DNA of 64,000 bases from Bacillus suaedaesalsae (GTDB lineage Bacteria > Bacillota > Bacilli > Bacillales > SA4): contig NZ_JAFELM010000022.1 in NCBI RefSeq assembly GCF_016890225.1, forward strand, positions 47,265-111,264. The letters run 5' to 3'. Each line of letters begins with the position of its first letter. The first letter of the stretch is position 1. Positions 1 to 10,499 of this stretch are shown one piece after another. The notes below the pieces were generated by a model. That model did not search any database. It saw nothing but the letters and a program-made list of their open reading frames with translations, and was not told where the DNA came from. A program made the translations under genes and the position numbers.

Positions 1-2537
1 AGTATCCAGTCCCAAGCACAAAGGATGCACACGTTTATCTAGAAGAACTTTGCCATGAAGGTTTGAGGAATAGAAAACTAGAGAACACTCAGTACCTAGA
101 GCGTCTTTCATACGAACTAACCATTATAAAGCAGATGGGCTTTAGTGATTACTTTTTAATTGTTTGGGATTTTATGAAATATGCTCATGATCAAGGAATA
201 TTAACAGGACCTGGCCGTGGGTCTGCAGCAGGATCTCTTGTTTCCTTTGTACTTGGTATAACAAATGTCGATCCTGTTCCATCCAATTTATTATTTGAAA
301 GATTCTTAAATCCAGAAAGAATATCAATGCCTGATATTGATATTGATTTCCCGGACGATCGAAGAGATGAAATGATTCAGTATGTATCACAGAAATATGG
401 TGCTATTCATGTAGCCCAAATTATTACGTTCGGTACGTTATCTACCAAAGCAGTTCTTCGTGATGTTGGAAGAGTATTAGGAGTTTCGCCCCAAGAATCA
501 GATGCGATTGCTAGAAAAGTTCCATCCAGACTTGGAATTACACTATCTGAAGCCTATCAGGAATCACAAGCACTTAGAAAGCATATAGATGAATCTACTA
601 TTATTAAAAAAGTGTTTGATGTTGCGCAAAAGCTTGAAGGTCTTCCGAGACATACATCGACACATGCTGCTGGTGTGATTATTAGTGACATACCTCTTAC
701 AGACATTGTTCCAATTCAAGATGGTGGACAAGGTGTATATTTGACACAATATTCAATGGATATATTAGAAGAAATTGGTCTTTTAAAAATGGACTTTTTA
801 GGCTTACGTAACTTAACGATACTCAAGAGAATTTTAGAAATGATTAGTTATGAAAAAAAGCTGACGATTAATCTAGAAGATGTACCCTTAGATGATCAGA
901 AAACATTTAGTCTTTTAAGTAAAGGTGACACGACAGGTGTTTTCCAACTAGAATCCTCTGGGATGAGAAGTGTGTTGAAACGATTAAAGCCGACACACTT
1001 TGAAGATATAGTAGCTGTGAATGCTCTGTATAGACCAGGTCCAATGGAAAATATCCCCACTTATATCGAAAATAAACAAGATCCTTCTAAGGTAACGTAC
1101 CTTCATCCACACCTTGAGGAGATTTTAAAGCCAACAAACGGCGTTATTGTATATCAAGAACAAATTATGCAGATTGCGTCGAAAATGGCAGGTTTCTCTC
1201 TAGGAGAAGCAGATTTACTACGAAGAGCTGTGAGTAAAAAGAAAAAGGATGTTCTAGATTCCGAGCGTAAACACTTTGTAGATGGCTGCATTAGAAGAGG
1301 CTATAACGAAGCTGTAGCACATGAGGTATATGATTTAATCGTTCGATTTGCAAATTACGGCTTCAACAGAAGTCATGCTGTTGCTTATAGTTTAGTAGCC
1401 TATCATCTTGCCTATTTAAAGGCGAATTTTCCAATCTTTTTCATGGCAGCGCTATTAACAAGTGTGATAGGAAATGAAGACAAAGTTGCAGGGTATGTTC
1501 GAGAAACGAAGGGGAAGGGCATTGATGTACTGCCACCTTCTATCAATAAAAGTCACTTTGCCTTTCTCGTTCAAAATGGTGCAATCAGGTTCAGCTTAGC
1601 TGCGATAAAGAATGTGGGTGCTCAAACATTGCGTAAAATTTCGGCAAGTAGGAAAGAAGGACCTTTTCAAGACCTTTTTGAGTTCTGCACAAGAACAAGC
1701 ACAAATCGAAAGACACTTGAATCATTAATATTTGCTGGTTGCTTTGATGAGTTTAAAGAAGAACGTTCTACGTTAATAGCAAGTATTGATGTGGCTCTTG
1801 ATTATGCAGAGCTCGTTAAGCCTGAAAGTGAAGACCAGATTGATTTTTCCTTTGATGAAGAACTCTTACTTAAGCCTCAATATATACAAGTGGAGCCACT
1901 AAAAGCAGAAGATAAGCTGAAATTTGAAAAAGAGGCAATTGGTTTTTATTTATCAAGCCACCCAACTACTGCCTATGAAAAATATTGGAGAAGCTACAAA
2001 CCCATTACGATTCAGGACGGGGCTGGGAGCTATCTTAGTAAGAAGGTCCATATAGTCGCACTCATAACAAATGAAAGAACGATACGTACGAAAAAAGGAG
2101 AACAAATGTCGTTTCTCGTCATTAGTGATGAAAGTGGTGAAATAGAAGCAACGGTCTTTCCAAATAAACACAGAGAATATTTCAAAATTTTAAAAGCAGG
2201 TAATGTCGTTTTGTTAGAAGGGAAATTTGAAACGAGAAATAATTCTGTTCAATTTGTAGTTCAGAATGCAAAAACGATGGATGAATTGAAGGAAACGTAT
2301 GTAGAACAGGTGTTATTTATTAAAATTGAGCCGAAATACGAGAATTCAGAAACTTTGTTTACATTAAAACAGTTATTATCACAGCATCATGGTGATACTG
2401 AAGTTGTAATGTATTATGAAGAAAATCAAAAAACAATTAAACTTCCTAAAAACTTTCATGTAACGCCTACAGAACAATGTATGAGCAAAATTCGTGACGT
2501 GATAGGGGAGAAGAATGTTGTACTAAAATCACGATAA
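1..2537 (+). CDS. dnaE: DNA polymerase III alpha subunit DnaE (5'-truncated by window edge)
   Basis: Catalytic alpha subunit of a DnaE-type replicative polymerase, which in Bacillaceae extends RNA primers before PolC takes over. The frame is open from base 3, so the start and the N-terminal PHP part lie outside; a TTG at 63 is an internal codon, not the start. About 844 residues are visible. Seen: the polymerase motif GPGRGSAAGS (nt 207-236), the PDIDIDF motif carrying two catalytic aspartates (nt 330-350), KMDFLGL with the third acidic residue (near nt 787), a helix-hairpin-helix region and a C-terminal OB fold (about nt 2040-2190). The full family length is near 1,110 residues, so roughly the last three quarters are present. 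A malic-enzyme gene follows on the same strand, as in B. subtilis. The truncation is an artefact of the window. Confidence 0.97.
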   Translation, partial: YPVPSTKDAHVYLEELCHEGLRNRKLENTQYLERLSYELTIIKQMGFSDYFLIVWDFMKYAHDQGILTGPGRGSAAGSLVSFVLGITNVDPVPSNLLFERFLNPERISMPDIDIDFPDDRRDEMIQYVSQKYGAIHVAQIITFGTLSTKAVLRDVGRVLGVSPQESDAIARKVPSRLGITLSEAYQESQALRKHIDESTIIKKVFDVAQKLEGLPRHTSTHAAGVIISDIPLTDIVPIQDGGQGVYLTQYSMDILEEIGLLKMDFLGLRNLTILKRILEMISYEKKLTINLEDVPLDDQKTFSLLSKGDTTGVFQLESSGMRSVLKRLKPTHFEDIVAVNALYRPGPMENIPTYIENKQDPSKVTYLHPHLEEILKPTNGVIVYQEQIMQIASKMAGFSLGEADLLRRAVSKKKKDVLDSERKHFVDGCIRRGYNEAVAHEVYDLIVRFANYGFNRSHAVAYSLVAYHLAYLKANFPIFFMAALLTSVIGNEDKVAGYVRETKGKGIDVLPPSINKSHFAFLVQNGAIRFSLAAIKNVGAQTLRKISASRKEGPFQDLFEFCTRTSTNRKTLESLIFAGCFDEFKEERSTLIASIDVALDYAELVKPESEDQIDFSFDEELLLKPQYIQVEPLKAEDKLKFEKEAIGFYLSSHPTTAYEKYWRSYKPITIQDGAGSYLSKKVHIVALITNERTIRTKKGEQMSFLVISDESGEIEATVFPNKHREYFKILKAGNVVLLEGKFETRNNSVQFVVQNAKTMDELKETYVEQVLFIKIEPKYENSETLFTLKQLLSQHHGDTEVVMYYEENQKTIKLPKNFHVTPTEQCMSKIRDVIGEKNVVLKSR

Positions 2538-2542
2538 AGTTC

Positions 2543-2570
2543 TTTACAACTTTTAAATTTTTGATATGAT
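2543..2570 (+). promoter_or_regulatory. Sigma-A type promoter for malic enzyme-gntR
   Basis: TTTACA (2543-2548), 16 bases, TATGAT (2565-2570). It lies just behind the dnaE stop and predicts a transcript start near 2577, immediately before the palindrome at 2586. Motif match only. Confidence 0.5.
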
Positions 2571-2585
2571 TGTAAAATAGTTACC

Positions 2586-2598
2586 GTGGTCAGACCAC
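2586..2598 (+). promoter_or_regulatory. GntR/FadR-type operator palindrome
   Basis: GTGGTCAGACCAC is a perfect 6+1+6 palindrome. It matches the TGGTCnGACCA-like operator known for the FadR branch of GntR regulators. It lies about 10 bases downstream of the predicted start point of the malic-enzyme transcript, and the second gene of that unit encodes a FadR-branch GntR protein. Negative autoregulation is the simple inference. Confidence 0.65.
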
Positions 2599-2639
2599 TT
2601 TGAGACCTGGTAACAATTTTTAGGAGAGTGAACAATAGA

Positions 2640-3881
2640 ATGTCAACATTAAAGGAAGAAGCATTACATATCCATAGAATCCATCAAGGAAAATTAGAAT
2701 CACAATCTAAGATCCCAGTACGTAATGCAAAGGATTTAAGCTTAGCCTATTCTCCAGGAGTAGCAGAGCCTTGTAAAGCTATTTATGATGATAAGAATAA
2801 AGTTTACGAATATACGATGAAGGGCAACATGGTTGCGGTAGTTTCGGACGGAACTGCTGTATTAGGGCTTGGGAATATCGGACCTGAAGCTGCTCTGCCA
2901 GTAATGGAAGGAAAGGCTGTGTTGTTTAAGAGCTTTGCGGGTGTAGATGCTTTCCCAATATGTCTTAATACGACTGATATAGAGAAAATTATTGAAACTG
3001 TGAAACTCCTTGAACCAACTTTTGGTGGAGTGAACTTAGAGGATATCGCAGCACCAAATTGTTTTGTTATTGAGGAACGTCTTAAAAAAGAAACAAACAT
3101 TCCAATCTTCCATGATGATCAACATGGAACTGCTATTGTAACCGTTGCAGGTCTAGTGAACGCATTAAAATTGGTTGGGAAATCAATGTCTGAAATTAAA
3201 GTTGTTGCCAATGGTGCGGGAGCAGCCGGGATTGCCATTATAAAACTTTTATATCGTTATGGCGTTAGAGATATTATTATGTGTGATTCAAAAGGCTCCA
3301 TCTATGAAGGCCGTACTTTTGGTATGAATAGTGTGAAGGAAGAAGTCGCTTCCTATACAAATCGTGAGAAAATTGAAGGATCACTAGTTGATGTAATGAA
3401 AGGTGCAGATGTGTTCATTGGTGTATCAGTTGAGGGTGCATTAACGAAGGAAATGATTAAAGAAATGAACCCTGATCCTATAATATTTGCAATGGCAAAT
3501 CCGAATCCTGAAATCATGCCAGTGGATGCGAAGGAAGCAGGAGCAAAAGTTATTGGTACAGGTAGATCTGATTTCCCTAATCAGGTGAACAACGTACTAG
3601 CTTTCCCGGGTATATTCAGAGGTGCTTTAGACGTTAGGGCGACACACATTAATGAACAGATGAAAATTGCAGCGGTTGAAGCAATTGCTAGTCTAATTAC
3701 TGAAAATGAACTTACTGCTGACTATGTAATTCCAGCTCCATTTGATCCACGTGTTGCACCAGCAGTTGCTGCAGCAGTTGCAAAAGCAGCAATGGAAACA
3801 GGGGTAGCGAGAATTCAAATGGATCCAGAAGTAGTTGCTCAAAAAACAAGGGATCTGGCTATTATCGGAAAAGGCGAGTGA
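2640..3881 (+). CDS. ytsJ: NAD(P)-dependent malic enzyme (YtsJ-like)
   Basis: Oxidative decarboxylation of malate to pyruvate, a cytosolic link between the TCA cycle and pyruvate metabolism. 413 residues, close to B. subtilis YtsJ (about 410). Seen: the N-terminal malic motif AYSPGVAEPC, the metal and substrate region FHDDQHGTAIV and the dinucleotide-binding NGAGAAGIAI. The ATG at 2640 is preferred because GGAGAG (2623-2628) sits 11-12 bases upstream; the GTG at 2628 would overlap that site. Its last bases overlap the GntR gene, so the two are probably cotranscribed. It is followed by fatty-acid and glycolytic genes, as in related genomes. Likely regulated by the palindrome at 2586. Cofactor preference cannot be read from the sequence. 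Confidence 0.95.
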   Translation: MSTLKEEALHIHRIHQGKLESQSKIPVRNAKDLSLAYSPGVAEPCKAIYDDKNKVYEYTMKGNMVAVVSDGTAVLGLGNIGPEAALPVMEGKAVLFKSFAGVDAFPICLNTTDIEKIIETVKLLEPTFGGVNLEDIAAPNCFVIEERLKKETNIPIFHDDQHGTAIVTVAGLVNALKLVGKSMSEIKVVANGAGAAGIAIIKLLYRYGVRDIIMCDSKGSIYEGRTFGMNSVKEEVASYTNREKIEGSLVDVMKGADVFIGVSVEGALTKEMIKEMNPDPIIFAMANPNPEIMPVDAKEAGAKVIGTGRSDFPNQVNNVLAFPGIFRGALDVRATHINEQMKIAAVEAIASLITENELTADYVIPAPFDPRVAPAVAAAVAKAAMETGVARIQMDPEVVAQKTRDLAIIGKGE

Positions 3882-4498
3882 ATAACGTGGTGAATGAACC
3901 ACAATCTAAGGTATATATTGAGACCATAAAACAAATACAAAATATTATCGCAAATGATCAATTAACAACTGGTGATAAAATACCATCTGAACGCGAACTT
4001 GCTGATCGGTTAAATTTTGGACGGTCATCTGTAAGAGAGGCTTTGAGAGCACTTGAACTTTTAGGATTAATTGAAACAAGAAGAGGAGAGGGGACCTTCG
4101 TAAAAGATTTCGGAGGTCACCATCTTGTTGAATTAATCGGTGGCTTTATTCTTCAAACTGGAAGAGCGAAGGACGATTTAGTTGAGACGAAAAGAGTCAT
4201 TGAAGAACAGGCAATTACTTTAGCAATGGCAAGAATCACAACTGAACATATAAAGAAACTTAGAATTTTAATAGAGTGTGCTCCTGAACATTGTGATAAG
4301 GAGTTTATGAAAAGTATTTTTCTAGCAACTAACAATCGCCTTTTATTAAAGATATGGCTGCTATTATCTGAGTACTATATTGCATCATTGCCATTAGAGA
4401 ATAAACTGGATCTTGAAATATATGAAAATTTACTTTCTGCATTTGAAGAAAAGAATTTAAATCTAGCATTCCAACAAATACAGAAAATGTACGAATGA
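3878..4498 (+). CDS. GntR-family transcriptional regulator, FadR branch
   Basis: DNA-binding metabolite-responsive repressor. The N-terminal winged helix is clear: SERELADRLNFGRSSVREAL (about residues 32-51), then a wing ending GEGTFV. The C-terminal part (about 95-206) is an all-helical FCD-like effector domain, somewhat short. At the place where many FCD proteins have a metal-binding FH..l..as.N motif, the sequence reads EFMKSIFLATNN, so that histidine is absent. Three GTG codons are possible starts (3878, 3887, 3890). 3878 overlaps the malic-enzyme stop in a GTGA arrangement, and no start has a strong ribosome site. Lying between malic enzyme and accDA suggests control of carbon or lipid metabolism; the ligand is unknown. 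The palindrome at 2586 is the best operator candidate. Confidence 0.85.
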   Translation: MNNVVNEPQSKVYIETIKQIQNIIANDQLTTGDKIPSERELADRLNFGRSSVREALRALELLGLIETRRGEGTFVKDFGGHHLVELIGGFILQTGRAKDDLVETKRVIEEQAITLAMARITTEHIKKLRILIECAPEHCDKEFMKSIFLATNNRLLLKIWLLLSEYYIASLPLENKLDLEIYENLLSAFEEKNLNLAFQQIQKMYE

Positions 4499-4501
4499 AT
4501 T

Positions 4502-4531
4502 ATTTGTCGAATTACAAACGACAAATTTTTA
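4502..4531 (+). terminator. AT-rich inverted repeat, weak terminator or operator
   Basis: ATTTGTCG (4502-4509) and CGACAAAT (4519-4526) are a perfect 8-bp inverted repeat with a 9-base loop, followed by TTTTT. It lies just behind the GntR gene and before accD. The stem is AT-rich, so termination would be weak; an operator for accDA is equally possible. Confidence 0.45.
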
Positions 4532-4637
4532 CACCATCTTCCTGACATTTTAAGTAAAGTGTATAGGACAACAATTATATGAATGATTGAATACATCTAA
4601 GAAGAAGCTTTCCATCATGGATAAGGGAGGTTTAATT

Positions 4638-5501
4638 TTGTTAAAAGATTTATTTACAAAAAAGAAGAAGTACGCAACGATACCTTCTGAACAAAGTAAA
4701 CAAGATGTACCAGAAGGAATTATGTCAAAGTGTCCAAAATGTAAGAAAATCATGTATACAAAAGAGTTAGTAAAGAACATTCGAGTATGCTTGAACTGTA
4801 GCTACCATTATCCGATGACTGCGTTTGAGAGAATCGATAGCTTATTAGATGAAGGTACATTCCAGGAATATGATAGACAAATGATCTCCGAAAACCCATT
4901 AGGTTTCCCTGATTATCTAGAGAAGCTAGAGAAGGACAGAAAGAAAACGGGCTTAAACGAAGCTGTTCTGACAGGTGAAGGAGAAATTGATGGAAATAAA
5001 ATTGTAATTGCCGTGATGGATGCTTCTTTCCGTATGGCTAGTATGGGTTCAGCTGTAGGAGAAAAGATTACTAGAGCTATCGAACATGCAATGGAATTAC
5101 GTGTTCCTTTTATTGTTTTTACAGCATCAGGTGGTGCTAGGATGCAAGAAGGTGTATTAAGTTTAATGCAAATGGCAAAAATCAGTGCAGTGTTAAAAAG
5201 ATTTAGTGATGAAGGACTTCTATATATTTCAGTGATGACACATCCGACAACTGGTGGAGTTACAGCTAGTTTCGCATCCGTTGGGGATTACAACTTTGCT
5301 GAACCAGGAGCATTAATCGGTTTTGCAGGTAGAAGAATTATTGAGCAAACAATTCGTGAAGATTTACCGGAGGACTTCCAAACTGCTGAATTTTTATTAA
5401 AACACGGTCAGCTAGATGCAGTAGTCAGTCGTTTAGAAATGAGAGAAGTACTAAGTAATATTGTAGCTATTCACGGGCTGGGAGGGAAACTAGAATGCTA
5501 G
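4638..5501 (+). CDS. accD: Acetyl-CoA carboxylase carboxyltransferase subunit beta
   Basis: Beta subunit of the carboxyltransferase half of acetyl-CoA carboxylase, making malonyl-CoA for fatty-acid synthesis; works as alpha2beta2 with AccA. 287 residues. An N-terminal four-cysteine zinc ribbon (CPKC...CLNC, about residues 29-51) and the crotonase-like carboxyltransferase core with [18 protein letters not shown] are visible. The TTG at 4638 is chosen as start: GGGAGG ends 7 bases before it and the resulting [13 protein letters not shown] matches the B. subtilis N-terminus. An upstream in-frame codon at 4587 has no ribosome site. It overlaps accA by 7 bases, so translation is probably coupled. 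Confidence 0.96.
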   Translation: MLKDLFTKKKKYATIPSEQSKQDVPEGIMSKCPKCKKIMYTKELVKNIRVCLNCSYHYPMTAFERIDSLLDEGTFQEYDRQMISENPLGFPDYLEKLEKDRKKTGLNEAVLTGEGEIDGNKIVIAVMDASFRMASMGSAVGEKITRAIEHAMELRVPFIVFTASGGARMQEGVLSLMQMAKISAVLKRFSDEGLLYISVMTHPTTGGVTASFASVGDYNFAEPGALIGFAGRRIIEQTIREDLPEDFQTAEFLLKHGQLDAVVSRLEMREVLSNIVAIHGLGGKLEC

Positions 5502-6472
5502 GAGAATTAGAATTTGAGCGTCCAGTTAACCAATTAAAATCCAAAATTGCAGAGCTTCGTGAGTTTACAAAAAATGCAGATGTTGATTTATCTAGTGAAA
5601 TTGAAAAATTAGAAAAGCGATTAGAAAAACTAGAAAATGAAATATACAGCAACCTAGGCCCGTGGGATCGAGTTCAAATTGCGAGACATCCTGAACGCCC
5701 GACAACTCTTGATTATATTAAGTATTTATTTACGAACTTCTTTGAGTGTCACGGTGATCGTTACTATGGGGATGATGAAGCAATTGTATCAGGTATTGCT
5801 AAATACCATGGATTACCTGTTACAGTTATTGGGCATCAACGTGGTCGAGATACAAAGGAGAATCTTCGTCGTAACTTCGGAATGCCACACCCTGAAGGAT
5901 ATCGTAAGGCATTACGTTTAATGAAGCAGGCAGAGAAATTCAATCGCCCTATTATTTGTTTCCTTGATACGAAAGGTGCTTTTCCAGGAAAAACAGCTGA
6001 AGAAAGAGGGCAAGGAGAGGCTATCGCAAAAAACTTATTTGAGATGGCTGGCTTAACTGTGCCAGTTATTTGTATCGTTATCGGTGAAGGCGCAAGTGGA
6101 GGGGCACTGGCAATAGGACTTGGAAATCATGTCCTTATGCTTGAGAACTCGTGGTATTCAGTTATCTCTCCAGAGGGAGCGGCAGCTTTATTATGGAAAG
6201 ATGCAGGACTAGCAAAAAAAGCAGCTGATACGATGAAAATTACTGCACCTGACTTAAAGGAATTAGGCGTTATCGATGATATTATTCCTGAAGTAAGAGG
6301 TGGAGCACATCGAGACCTTGTTGAACAAACAAATTTAGTCGATCAATTTTTACTTCAATCTTTAAAAGAACTAATGGAATATGACAAAAAACAACTAGTA
6401 GAACACCGATATGAAAAATACAAAAAAATCGGAAAATTTACCTTTGAAAACGATACCATTGGCTTGAAATAA
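5495..6472 (+). CDS. accA: Acetyl-CoA carboxylase carboxyltransferase subunit alpha
   Basis: Alpha subunit of the carboxyltransferase that moves the carboxyl group from carboxybiotin to acetyl-CoA. 325 residues, normal for the family. The N-terminal helical part ([20 protein letters not shown]) is followed by the crotonase fold with [18 protein letters not shown] and the glycine-rich [14 protein letters not shown]. The ATG overlaps the accD stop and has GGGAGGG upstream inside accD. A strong intrinsic terminator directly follows, so accDA ends the unit and pfkA starts a new one. Confidence 0.97.
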   Translation: MLGELEFERPVNQLKSKIAELREFTKNADVDLSSEIEKLEKRLEKLENEIYSNLGPWDRVQIARHPERPTTLDYIKYLFTNFFECHGDRYYGDDEAIVSGIAKYHGLPVTVIGHQRGRDTKENLRRNFGMPHPEGYRKALRLMKQAEKFNRPIICFLDTKGAFPGKTAEERGQGEAIAKNLFEMAGLTVPVICIVIGEGASGGALAIGLGNHVLMLENSWYSVISPEGAAALLWKDAGLAKKAADTMKITAPDLKELGVIDDIIPEVRGGAHRDLVEQTNLVDQFLLQSLKELMEYDKKQLVEHRYEKYKKIGKFTFENDTIGLK

Positions 6473-6475
6473 GGA

Positions 6476-6516
6476 AACGTGCACCTCTAATCCCTTGGGA
6501 GGTGCACGTTTTCGCT
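6476..6516 (+). terminator. Intrinsic terminator of accDA
   Basis: AACGTGCACCTC (6476-6487) pairs perfectly with GAGGTGCACGTT (6499-6510) over an 11-base loop, followed by a T-rich run. Confidence 0.9.
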
Positions 6517-6671
6517 ATTTTTGTCTATTGTTTTCACTATTTTTACGTGTTATTTTAGTTACGGTGGAATGAAAGATATAACCAATTTCACATACTATAC
6601 ATAATGTCTAGGATAGATTTTTCACAAAACATTTATAAAACATATCAAAATAGCGAATGAATAAGTGATGA

Positions 6672-7639
<968 letters not shown>

Positions 7640-7640
<1 letters not shown>

Positions 7641-7667
7641 GCTCTTTTCGTAAACTTTGCTGCTATT
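7640..7667 (+). repeat. Short dispersed repeat, copy A
   Basis: The 28 bases starting at the pfkA stop (GGCTCTTTTCGTAAAC...) match 62062-62089 at 22 of 28 positions by eye. Both copies start directly after or near gene ends. Copy B lies just upstream of the larger repeat at 62113. It may be the eroded 5' part of that repeat family. Confidence 0.5.
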
Positions 7668-7848
7668 AAATCAAATTTCGTGTATCTTTAATAGGTCAAT
7701 ACAATTGAAATATTCTTTTCATTGACGAAAAGGTGCCCCGAATCCTTAATCTTTACGTGTTTCTCGAATTCGAAAATCACAATCTATGCGAAAATAGCCA
7801 CAATTTTAGATATATAAGTAATAACAATAGGTAAAGGGAAGTGTAAAC

Positions 7849-9603
7849 ATGCGTAAAACAAAAATTGTTTGTACGATAGGTCCAGCAAGTGAAACAGTTG
7901 AAAAGCTTACTCAATTAATAGAATCAGGAATGAATGTAGCGAGATTGAACTTTTCTCATGGTGATTATGAGGAGCATGGTGCTAGAATCCAAAATATTAG
8001 AGAAGCTTCAAAACAAACAGGGAAAACGGTTGCCATCCTTCTAGATACAAAAGGTCCTGAAATTCGTACGAATACATTCGAAAACGGAACGGCTGAATTA
8101 GTAGCAGGAAAAGAAGTATCCATTTCGATGCAAGAAGTTGTGGGAACAGCAGAAAGATTTTCAGTTACATATCACGGACTAATTGATGATGTCCATGTAG
8201 GATCAAAAATCCTATTAGATGACGGACTAATTGAATTAGAGGTTATTGGAAAGACAGATACTGATATTCAAACAAAGATTTTAAATAGCGGAACGATCAA
8301 AAACAAAAAGGGAGTTAACGTTCCAAATGTGAAAGTGAAACTTCCAGGTATGACCGAAAAGGATGCAAACGATATCCGCTTTGGTATTCAGCAAGGTGTT
8401 GATTTCATCGCAGCATCTTTCGTTCGTCGTGCATCTGATGTTCTTGAAATTCGGGAGCTTCTTGAGGAAAACAAGGCATCCCATATTGCCATTATTCCTA
8501 AGATCGAGAACCAAGAAGGTGTAGACAATATTGATGAAATTCTAGAAGTTTCAGACGGTCTTATGGTTGCGCGTGGTGACCTTGGTGTTGAAATTCCTGC
8601 TGAGGAAGTACCGTTAGTACAGAAAGAACTAATTAAAAAGTGTAATGCACTAGGTAAGTCAGTTATTACGGCTACTCAAATGTTAGACTCTATGCAACGT
8701 AACCCACGCCCAACTAGAGCAGAAGCAAGTGACGTGGCTAATGCCATCTTTGATGGAACTGATGCAATTATGCTCTCAGGTGAAACGGCTGCAGGAAGCT
8801 ATCCAGTGGAATCTGTGAAAACAATGAATAATATTGCAACACGAGCAGAGCAAGCACTTCAATACAAAGAAATATTACAAAATAGAAGCAAAATTAGCGG
8901 TAACACCATTACGGATGCGATTGGTCAGTCTGTTGCTCATACAGCATTGAACTTAGATGCGTCAGCAATTGTTACACCAACAGAAAGTGGACATACAGCA
9001 CGCATGATTTCCAAATATCGTCCGAAGGCACCAATCATTGCAGTAACATCTGATTCTGGTGTACAACGTCGTCTTTCTCTAGTTTGGGGAGTAATGGCGC
9101 AGCTTGGGGAAGAAGCAAGCACAACAGATGAAATGCTTGAGCTTTCAGTTCAACAAGCAATGAATACTGGTCTCATTACACACGGTGACCTAATTGTCAT
9201 AACAGCTGGTGTTCCAGTAGGCGAAACGGGTACTACGAACTTAATGAAGGTACATGTAGTAGGAGACATCATCACAAAAGGTCAAGGTATAGGCAGAAAA
9301 ACTGCATTCGGTAAAGTTGTCGTTGCAAACAGCGGAGCGGAAGCAAACGAGAAAATGAAAGAAGGCAACATTCTCGTAACAAACAGTACAGACCGTGATA
9401 TGATGGCAGCACTCGAAAGGGCTGTCGCTCTAATTGTGGAAGAAGGTGGCTTAACAAGTCACGCAGCAGTCGTAGGATTAAGTCTAGGTATTCCTGTAAT
9501 TGTTGGAGTAGAAGATGCAACAAGCATCTTAAAGGATGGTCAAGACGTGACAGTTGATGCTTCACGGGGCACAATTTATAGCGGACACGCAAGCGTTCTG
9601 TAA
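7849..9603 (+). CDS. pyk: Pyruvate kinase with C-terminal PEP-utiliser domain
   Basis: Makes pyruvate and ATP from phosphoenolpyruvate and ADP. 584 residues, the long Bacillus form. The TIM barrel carries [13 protein letters not shown], the metal/substrate motif [17 protein letters not shown] and ATQMLDSM with [10 protein letters not shown]. The extra C-terminal domain (about residues 480-584) is related to the phosphohistidine domain of PEP-utilising enzymes and keeps the [10 protein letters not shown] motif with its histidine; its role is unsettled in this family. The ATG follows AAGGGAAG. The 208-bp gap upstream holds a possible weak promoter (TTGACG 7722, CTTAAT 7745) besides readthrough from pfkA. 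A terminator follows. Confidence 0.97.
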   Translation: MRKTKIVCTIGPASETVEKLTQLIESGMNVARLNFSHGDYEEHGARIQNIREASKQTGKTVAILLDTKGPEIRTNTFENGTAELVAGKEVSISMQEVVGTAERFSVTYHGLIDDVHVGSKILLDDGLIELEVIGKTDTDIQTKILNSGTIKNKKGVNVPNVKVKLPGMTEKDANDIRFGIQQGVDFIAASFVRRASDVLEIRELLEENKASHIAIIPKIENQEGVDNIDEILEVSDGLMVARGDLGVEIPAEEVPLVQKELIKKCNALGKSVITATQMLDSMQRNPRPTRAEASDVANAIFDGTDAIMLSGETAAGSYPVESVKTMNNIATRAEQALQYKEILQNRSKISGNTITDAIGQSVAHTALNLDASAIVTPTESGHTARMISKYRPKAPIIAVTSDSGVQRRLSLVWGVMAQLGEEASTTDEMLELSVQQAMNTGLITHGDLIVITAGVPVGETGTTNLMKVHVVGDIITKGQGIGRKTAFGKVVVANSGAEANEKMKEGNILVTNSTDRDMMAALERAVALIVEEGGLTSHAAVVGLSLGIPVIVGVEDATSILKDGQDVTVDASRGTIYSGHASVL

Positions 9604-9630
9604 TAACTAAACAAAAAATATGATATATTG

Positions 9631-9662
9631 TAGAGAAGGGGACATGCCCTTCTCTATTTTCT
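9631..9662 (+). terminator. Terminator between pyk and fxsA
   Basis: TAGAGAAGGG (9631-9640) and CCCTTCTCTA (9647-9656), 6-base loop, followed by TTTTCTTTT. It may be partial, since fxsA follows closely without an obvious promoter. Confidence 0.75.
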
Positions 9663-9680
9663 TTTGAACGGAGGTACGTG

Positions 9681-10073
9681 ATGTTTCGACTATTACTCGC
9701 ATTTATTATAATTGTTCCTGCACTTGAAATTGGTATATTAATAATGGCTGGTAAAACAATAGGACCGATTCCTACAATATTGTTAATCATCGCTACAGGT
9801 GTTATTGGAGCGTGGTTAGCAAAAAATCAAGGAATTCGTGCCATCGAGCAAGTAAGATATCAAATGTCCCGTGGTCAAATGCCAGGAGAAGCAATTATCG
9901 ATGGCCTATGTATTTTAGTAGGTGGCGTATTACTTCTTACCCCTGGATTTATCACAGATACAATAGGGTTTATCTTGCTTTTTCCTGCTTCTCGAAAAGT
10001 AGTGAAGCCGTATATTTTAAAATGGATTCGTGATTATATGGATCGCCGTACTGTTACGATTATACGCCGATGA
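9681..10073 (+). CDS. fxsA: FxsA family membrane protein
   Basis: Small inner-membrane protein of the FxsA family, named for suppression of F-exclusion of phage T7 when overproduced in E. coli; its normal role is not known. 130 residues. Hydrophobic segments at about residues 2-20, 24-45 and 70-98, with the conserved GGVLLLTPGFITDTIGFILL stretch that marks the family, and a basic C-terminal tail. The ATG at 9681 is 6 bases after GGAGG; the GTG three bases earlier is too close. A clear terminator follows. The position behind pyk is conserved in B. subtilis (ytzA). Confidence 0.9.
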   Translation: MFRLLLAFIIIVPALEIGILIMAGKTIGPIPTILLIIATGVIGAWLAKNQGIRAIEQVRYQMSRGQMPGEAIIDGLCILVGGVLLLTPGFITDTIGFILLFPASRKVVKPYILKWIRDYMDRRTVTIIRR

Positions 10074-10076
10074 TTT

Positions 10077-10101
10077 AAAAAGCCTTTTGGGGCTTTTTTT
10101 G
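10077..10101 (+). terminator. Intrinsic terminator after fxsA
   Basis: AAAAAGCC (10077-10084), short loop, GGGCTTTTTTT. Compact stem with a run of seven T. Confidence 0.85.
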
Positions 10102-10134
10102 TTAGGGCTATTTTAAAAGGGAGAATGAGAGTTG

Positions 10135-10352
10135 AGTCGTTGAATTATTAATATTTCGTTGAATTAGAGTAAAGTGTTGTTGGAAAAGAAAGATAATTAA
10201 GCGAAATACAGAGAATTCGCCGAATATAAATTTAATTTCGCCGAATAAATGTGAAAAATCGCCGGAAAGTTTAATGATTTCGCCGAATTAAGTATATTCC
10301 ATTGAATATCGTTTGCAATCGTTGGAAAAATACTATGTTTTTGCGAAATTAT
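10135..10352. repeat. Degenerate repeat array, about 11 units, period near 21 bp
   Basis: The 370-bp gap between fxsA and the NERD gene is filled by units built on TTTCGCCGAATTA and variants (TTTCGTTGAATTA, TCGCCGGAAA, TTTGCGAAATTA). Cores lie at about 10138, 10157, 10178, 10201, 10219, 10239, 10260, 10281, 10301, 10320 and 10343. The core TTCG-C-CGAA is itself a palindrome. No coding potential was seen on either strand, and the units differ too much to be a CRISPR. Confidence 0.75.
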
Positions 10353-10499
10353 AGTCTACTTTAACAATAAAAAAGTAAAAATGATACTGAATTCACCCCG
10401 TTTTAGATGAATATGGAGGTAAGTAATCTATTTATTAATGTTTGCTAGAAGTTTTATCTCTTGCTTTAATTGAATCGATTAAAACAAGAAGGTGATTTC

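Noticed and set aside
63..65. dnaE starting at TTG 63
   Set aside because: The frame is open to the window edge and encodes conserved DnaE sequence upstream of this codon.
4502..4526. FapR operator before accD
   Set aside because: The inverted repeat ATTTGTCG/CGACAAAT does not resemble the FapR consensus.
10135..10352. CRISPR array
   Set aside because: Units are short, degenerate and spaced by only 7-9 bases; no cas genes nearby.
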